This document shows, in pieces, positions 61,503 through 64,000 of a stretch of 64,000 nucleotides of DNA. Origin of the DNA: an uncultured Actinomycetes bacterium. GTDB lineage: Bacteria; Actinomycetota; Acidimicrobiia; Acidimicrobiales; RAAP-2. Location: assembly GCA_903871335.1 (NCBI GenBank), contig CAIQGE010000035.1, forward strand, positions 1-64,000. The letters run 5' to 3'. A model generated the notes under the pieces. It was given only the letters and a program-made list of their open reading frames with translations. It was not told the DNA's origin and did no database searches. Position 1 is the first letter of the stretch. Each line of letters begins with the position of its first letter. Both the position numbers and the translations under genes were made by a program.

Positions 61503-63206
61503 TCAATAGAGACCGACGATATTGCCGTCGTCATCGAGATCGATGTTCTCCGCCGCCGGATGCAAACTGAGTCCCGGCATCGTTCGCATGTCCCCGCAGA
61601 TCGCGTAAATGAATCCCGCGCCCGCGGACGCCCGAACCTCGCGTACCGGAAGCCGCCATCCCGTGGGCGCACCCTTCAATTGTGGATTCGATGAAATGGA
61701 CAAGTGCGTTTTGGCGATGCACACCGAAAAGTGACCGAATCCGACCTTTTCGAAGAGATCCAATCGTTTCGCCGCTTGCGGTGAGTAGTCCACGCCCTCG
61801 GCACCGTACACACGTTGCGCAATTGTCTCGATCTTCTCGCGTAGGGAGGCGTTGCTGTCGTAGAGCATGCGGAATGAACTTGGTTCCTTCGTCGCTGCAA
61901 TGACCTCGCGGGCGAGATCCACGGCGCCTGCTCCGCCTTCAGCAAAGTGGCGAGTGACCGCGCAACGAACACCCAGTGAGGACGCGATCGAAAAGATCGC
62001 TTCGTATTCGGACGCATGGTCCTCCGGAAACGCGTTAATGGCGACGACCGGCGTCACGCCGTGCAGTTGCACGTTTTCGATTTGCTTGCGTAGGTTCTCG
62101 CCACCTTGCAGTACTTCTTCAGGGTTTTCGGCCAAGAGTGCGGGAGGGAGCGGACGTCCCGCCACGATGCGGTGCGCTCCGGAGTGTGCCTTGAGGGCCC
62201 GAACGGTCACAACGATCACCGCGGCGTCCGGGGTCAGTCCGGACACCCTCGACTTGATATTGAAGAATCGTTCGGCACCCATATCGGCACCGAAGCCCGC
62301 CTCGGTGACGAGGTAATCGGCTGTGTGAATACCGAGTTGATCAGCGACCACTGAAGAATTCCCGTGGGCAATATTCCCGAACGGGCCCGCGTGCACCAAC
62401 ACGGGTGTGTTCTCAAGTGTTTGCAAGAGATTGGGCTTGAGCGCATCACGCATGATGACGGCCATCGCACCACCTGCCCGCAATTGTTCTGCCGTCACGG
62501 GTTCACCCGCTTTCGTGAAGCCAACAACAATGCGGCCGAGACGACTGCGCATGTCGCGCAGGGAGGTCGACAGGGCGAGTATCGCCATCACCTCCGACGC
62601 CGCCGTGATGTCGAATCCACTTTGCCGCGGCACGCCGTCTTCACCGGAACCCAGGCCCACGACAATATTGCGCAGAGCGCGGTCGTTGACGTCCAAACAC
62701 CGGCGCCACGTGATCGCGTCGGTGGCGAGACCTAATTCGTTCCCGTGGTAAATGTGGTTATCTACCATCGCAGCCAGTTGATTATGGGCGGCCGTGACGG
62801 CGTGCATGTCACCCGTTAGGTGCAAGTTGAGTGCCTCGAAGGGTGCCGCTTGGCTGTAGCCACCGCCCGCCGCGCCGCCCTTGATGCCAAACGTAGGGCC
62901 CATCGACGACTGGCGTATCGCGGCCGTCGCGGTGGCGCCCACGTGATGAAGGCCTTGGGCCAAGCCCAACACCGTGGTCGTCTTTCCTTCGCCCAATGGA
63001 GTCGGCGTTACCGCTGTCACGACGATGTACTTGCCCCGTGGCCGTTCGGCCAGGGCCTCAATGGCGTCCAGTCGAACCTTGGTGACGTACCGTCCGTAGG
63101 GTTCTAGATATTCATCGCTGATGCCCATTGCGGCCGCAATATCAGCAATTGGTCGAAGCGTCGCTGCGCGAGCAATAGTGAGTGCCGAATCCATCTGTGG
63201 TGTCAT
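61503..63206 (-). CDS. fhs: Formate--tetrahydrofolate ligase
   Basis: Fhs forms 10-formyl-THF from formate, THF and ATP in one-carbon metabolism. The 567-residue protein has the P-loop VTPTPLGEGKTTTVLGLAQGL, RQSSMGPTFGIKGGAAGGGYSQ, NLHLTGDMHAVTAAHN, DITAASEVMAILALSTSL and VTEAGFGADMGAE, all family signatures. Length is normal. The ATG is preceded by GCGGAGGC. It sits alone, convergent with a membrane protein gene. It would let the cell use formate or supply formyl units for purines. Confidence 0.98.
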   Translation of the reverse strand: MTPQMDSALTIARAATLRPIADIAAAMGISDEYLEPYGRYVTKVRLDAIEALAERPRGKYIVVTAVTPTPLGEGKTTTVLGLAQGLHHVGATATAAIRQSSMGPTFGIKGGAAGGGYSQAAPFEALNLHLTGDMHAVTAAHNQLAAMVDNHIYHGNELGLATDAITWRRCLDVNDRALRNIVVGLGSGEDGVPRQSGFDITAASEVMAILALSTSLRDMRSRLGRIVVGFTKAGEPVTAEQLRAGGAMAVIMRDALKPNLLQTLENTPVLVHAGPFGNIAHGNSSVVADQLGIHTADYLVTEAGFGADMGAERFFNIKSRVSGLTPDAAVIVVTVRALKAHSGAHRIVAGRPLPPALLAENPEEVLQGGENLRKQIENVQLHGVTPVVAINAFPEDHASEYEAIFSIASSLGVRCAVTRHFAEGGAGAVDLAREVIAATKEPSSFRMLYDSNASLREKIETIAQRVYGAEGVDYSPQAAKRLDLFEKVGFGHFSVCIAKTHLSISSNPQLKGAPTGWRLPVREVRASAGAGFIYAICGDMRTMPGLSLHPAAENIDLDDDGNIVGLY

Positions 63207-63326
63207 GTCGTGCCTCCGCTACGCATCGCTGGCGACCTATTCGATTCAACCACAGTGGCGCGTTTCTTCGTCTCTCTCGGCGTCGAGGCCTTCCGGTAGC
63301 AGCGAGGATGAATTCAAGTTCTCGGC

Positions 63327-63332
63327 TACTTT
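63327..63332 (+). promoter_or_regulatory. Candidate -10 hexamer of the ABM-domain gene (leaderless)
   Basis: TACTTT is followed by six bases and ATG 63339, with no Shine-Dalgarno. Confidence 0.55.
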
Positions 63333-63338
63333 GAACCA

Positions 63339-63650
63339 ATGCCGATCGTCACGATATTTCGCAGTCGACTTCGCGCCGGCGTCGAGGAGGAATACGGTCC
63401 CGTCGCCCTCGCGATGAGTGACCTTGTTCAGCAGATGGACGGATTTGTTTCGCACAGCTTCTACGCCTCGCCCGACGGCGAGAGGGTCACCATCGTGACG
63501 TTCGCGGATGAAGAATCTCAACGAGCGTGGGCCTCCCACCCACTTCATCAGGCGGCGCAACGGCGGGGACGAAGCGAGTTCTACGCATCATTCGAACTCA
63601 CGGTTTGTGAACAGATGCGACATTCGTCGTACGAGGCGAGCAAGCTGTAG
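63339..63650 (+). CDS. Antibiotic-biosynthesis-monooxygenase (ABM) domain protein
   Basis: A 103-residue protein of the dimeric ferredoxin-like ABM fold. The first strand IVTIFRSRLRAGVEEEYGPV, the DGFVSHSFYASPDGERVTIVTFADEESQRAWASHP segment and the HxAAQRRGRSEFY helix fit the family. Such proteins include quinone-forming monooxygenases and haem-degrading enzymes, but many have no known activity. It is divergent from fhs with 132 nt between them. Confidence 0.8.
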   Translation: MPIVTIFRSRLRAGVEEEYGPVALAMSDLVQQMDGFVSHSFYASPDGERVTIVTFADEESQRAWASHPLHQAAQRRGRSEFYASFELTVCEQMRHSSYEASKL

Positions 63651-63683
63651 GCGTAGGGGCAGATCTTTGGATTGCCGAAAAAG

Positions 63684-63755
63684 TGCCCCCGGCAGGATTC
63701 GAACCTGCGCTCACGGTTTAGGAAACCGATGCTCTATCCCCTGAGCTACGAGGGC
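63684..63755 (-). tRNA. tRNA-Arg (anticodon CCT)
   Basis: The minus strand gives acceptor GCCCTCG (63755-63749) pairing with CGGGGGC (63691-63685), discriminator A at 63684, D arm with TAGCTCAGGGGATAGAGC, anticodon loop TTCCTAA (CCT) and a T arm with GGTTCGAATCC. CCA is not encoded. Confidence 0.93.
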
Positions 63756-64000
63756 GGACTGGACTTCTTCGAAGCCTTGCGTGCCATTCGAGTTCTTCGA
63801 GGCACGACATCGCTCGCGCGACCATGCTAATTCGGAAGTTTGCACCAATTCCTGAATGAGATCCTCGAGAGAATCCACAATTTCCAGGTAGCGCTGGGAT
63901 CTTGGCGCCTTCAAAGAATAATCAAGTCGAGGCGCCACGATGATTCCTCCAGTGGCTATTCGCATCCAACTGCCCTGGCGAGTCACTAGGAATCTTGCTA
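63756..64000 (-). other. Terminal stretch without a supported gene
   Basis: A 91-codon frame runs through here on the minus strand, but its last residues are the tRNA-Arg translated and the rest matches no family. I see nothing else. Confidence 0.5.

Noticed and set aside
63711-63986. A 91-codon frame at the right end
   Set aside because: Its C-terminus VAQGIEHRFPKP is a translated tRNA-Arg, and the rest matches nothing.

Overview
The window is GC-rich, gene-dense chromosomal DNA from an actinobacterium. Three things point there: the run eno-ftsB-DUF501-ppx, the neighbourhood metG-tatD-x-ksgA-ispE, and two very short basic proteins that look like the actinobacterial ribosomal proteins bS22 and bL37. 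An Acidimicrobiia-like lineage is my best guess, by inference only. I see no phage, insertion sequence, integron or CRISPR array. Almost everything is housekeeping or envelope biology, tightly packed with ATGA/GTGA/TAATG stop-start overlaps.

Layout. 1-12149 is one long minus-strand block: ppx (cut by the window edge), DUF501, ftsB, eno, a MazG fusion, an exported PPIase, mfd, pth, rplY, prs and a shortened glmU. 12187-13660 holds a hydrolase, a GyrI-like protein and tRNA-Gln. 13770-19304 is a plus-strand set: a two-component pair, a Thr-rich exported stub, apbE, a ferric-reductase-like membrane protein, a NuoF-like flavoprotein and a ferredoxin. This looks like a regulated electron-transfer module across the membrane. 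19301-25866 carries ispE, ksgA, an RlpA-like protein, tatD, metG, rsmI and the two tiny ribosomal-type genes. 25876-29391 has membrane proteins, ctaG and a PfkB kinase. 29431-35723 has tandem M1 aminopeptidases, a GDT1-type transporter and a methyltransferase. 35720-38909 is a GT4/methyltransferase/toroid trio. 39030-45453 has an acyl-CoA dehydrogenase, MFS and MarR genes, a NifU domain, a P450, a BrkB protein, a frameshifted AhpD-like gene and a carbonic anhydrase. 45434-55108 has acs, a GT-C protein, an amidase and pstSCAB. 55308-64000 has more envelope proteins, fhs, an ABM-domain protein and tRNA-Arg.

The most consistent regulatory signal is a TANNNT hexamer, very often TACGNT, placed 6-8 nt before a start codon. 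At least fourteen genes show it, which suggests widespread leaderless transcription. The most striking local structures are three: a perfect 17-bp hairpin with a GNRA loop inside the start of pstC; a perfect 13-bp inverted repeat that covers the start codon of the second aminopeptidase and carries a -10-like motif in its loop; and 11-bp repeat units resembling PHO boxes upstream of pstS. Odd genes include a GlmU without its acetyltransferase core, a GT-C gene that seems to start at CTG, an AhpD-like gene broken by an apparent 2-nt loss, an ApbE module with no visible FMN-acceptor domain, and a PstS with no lipobox cysteine.
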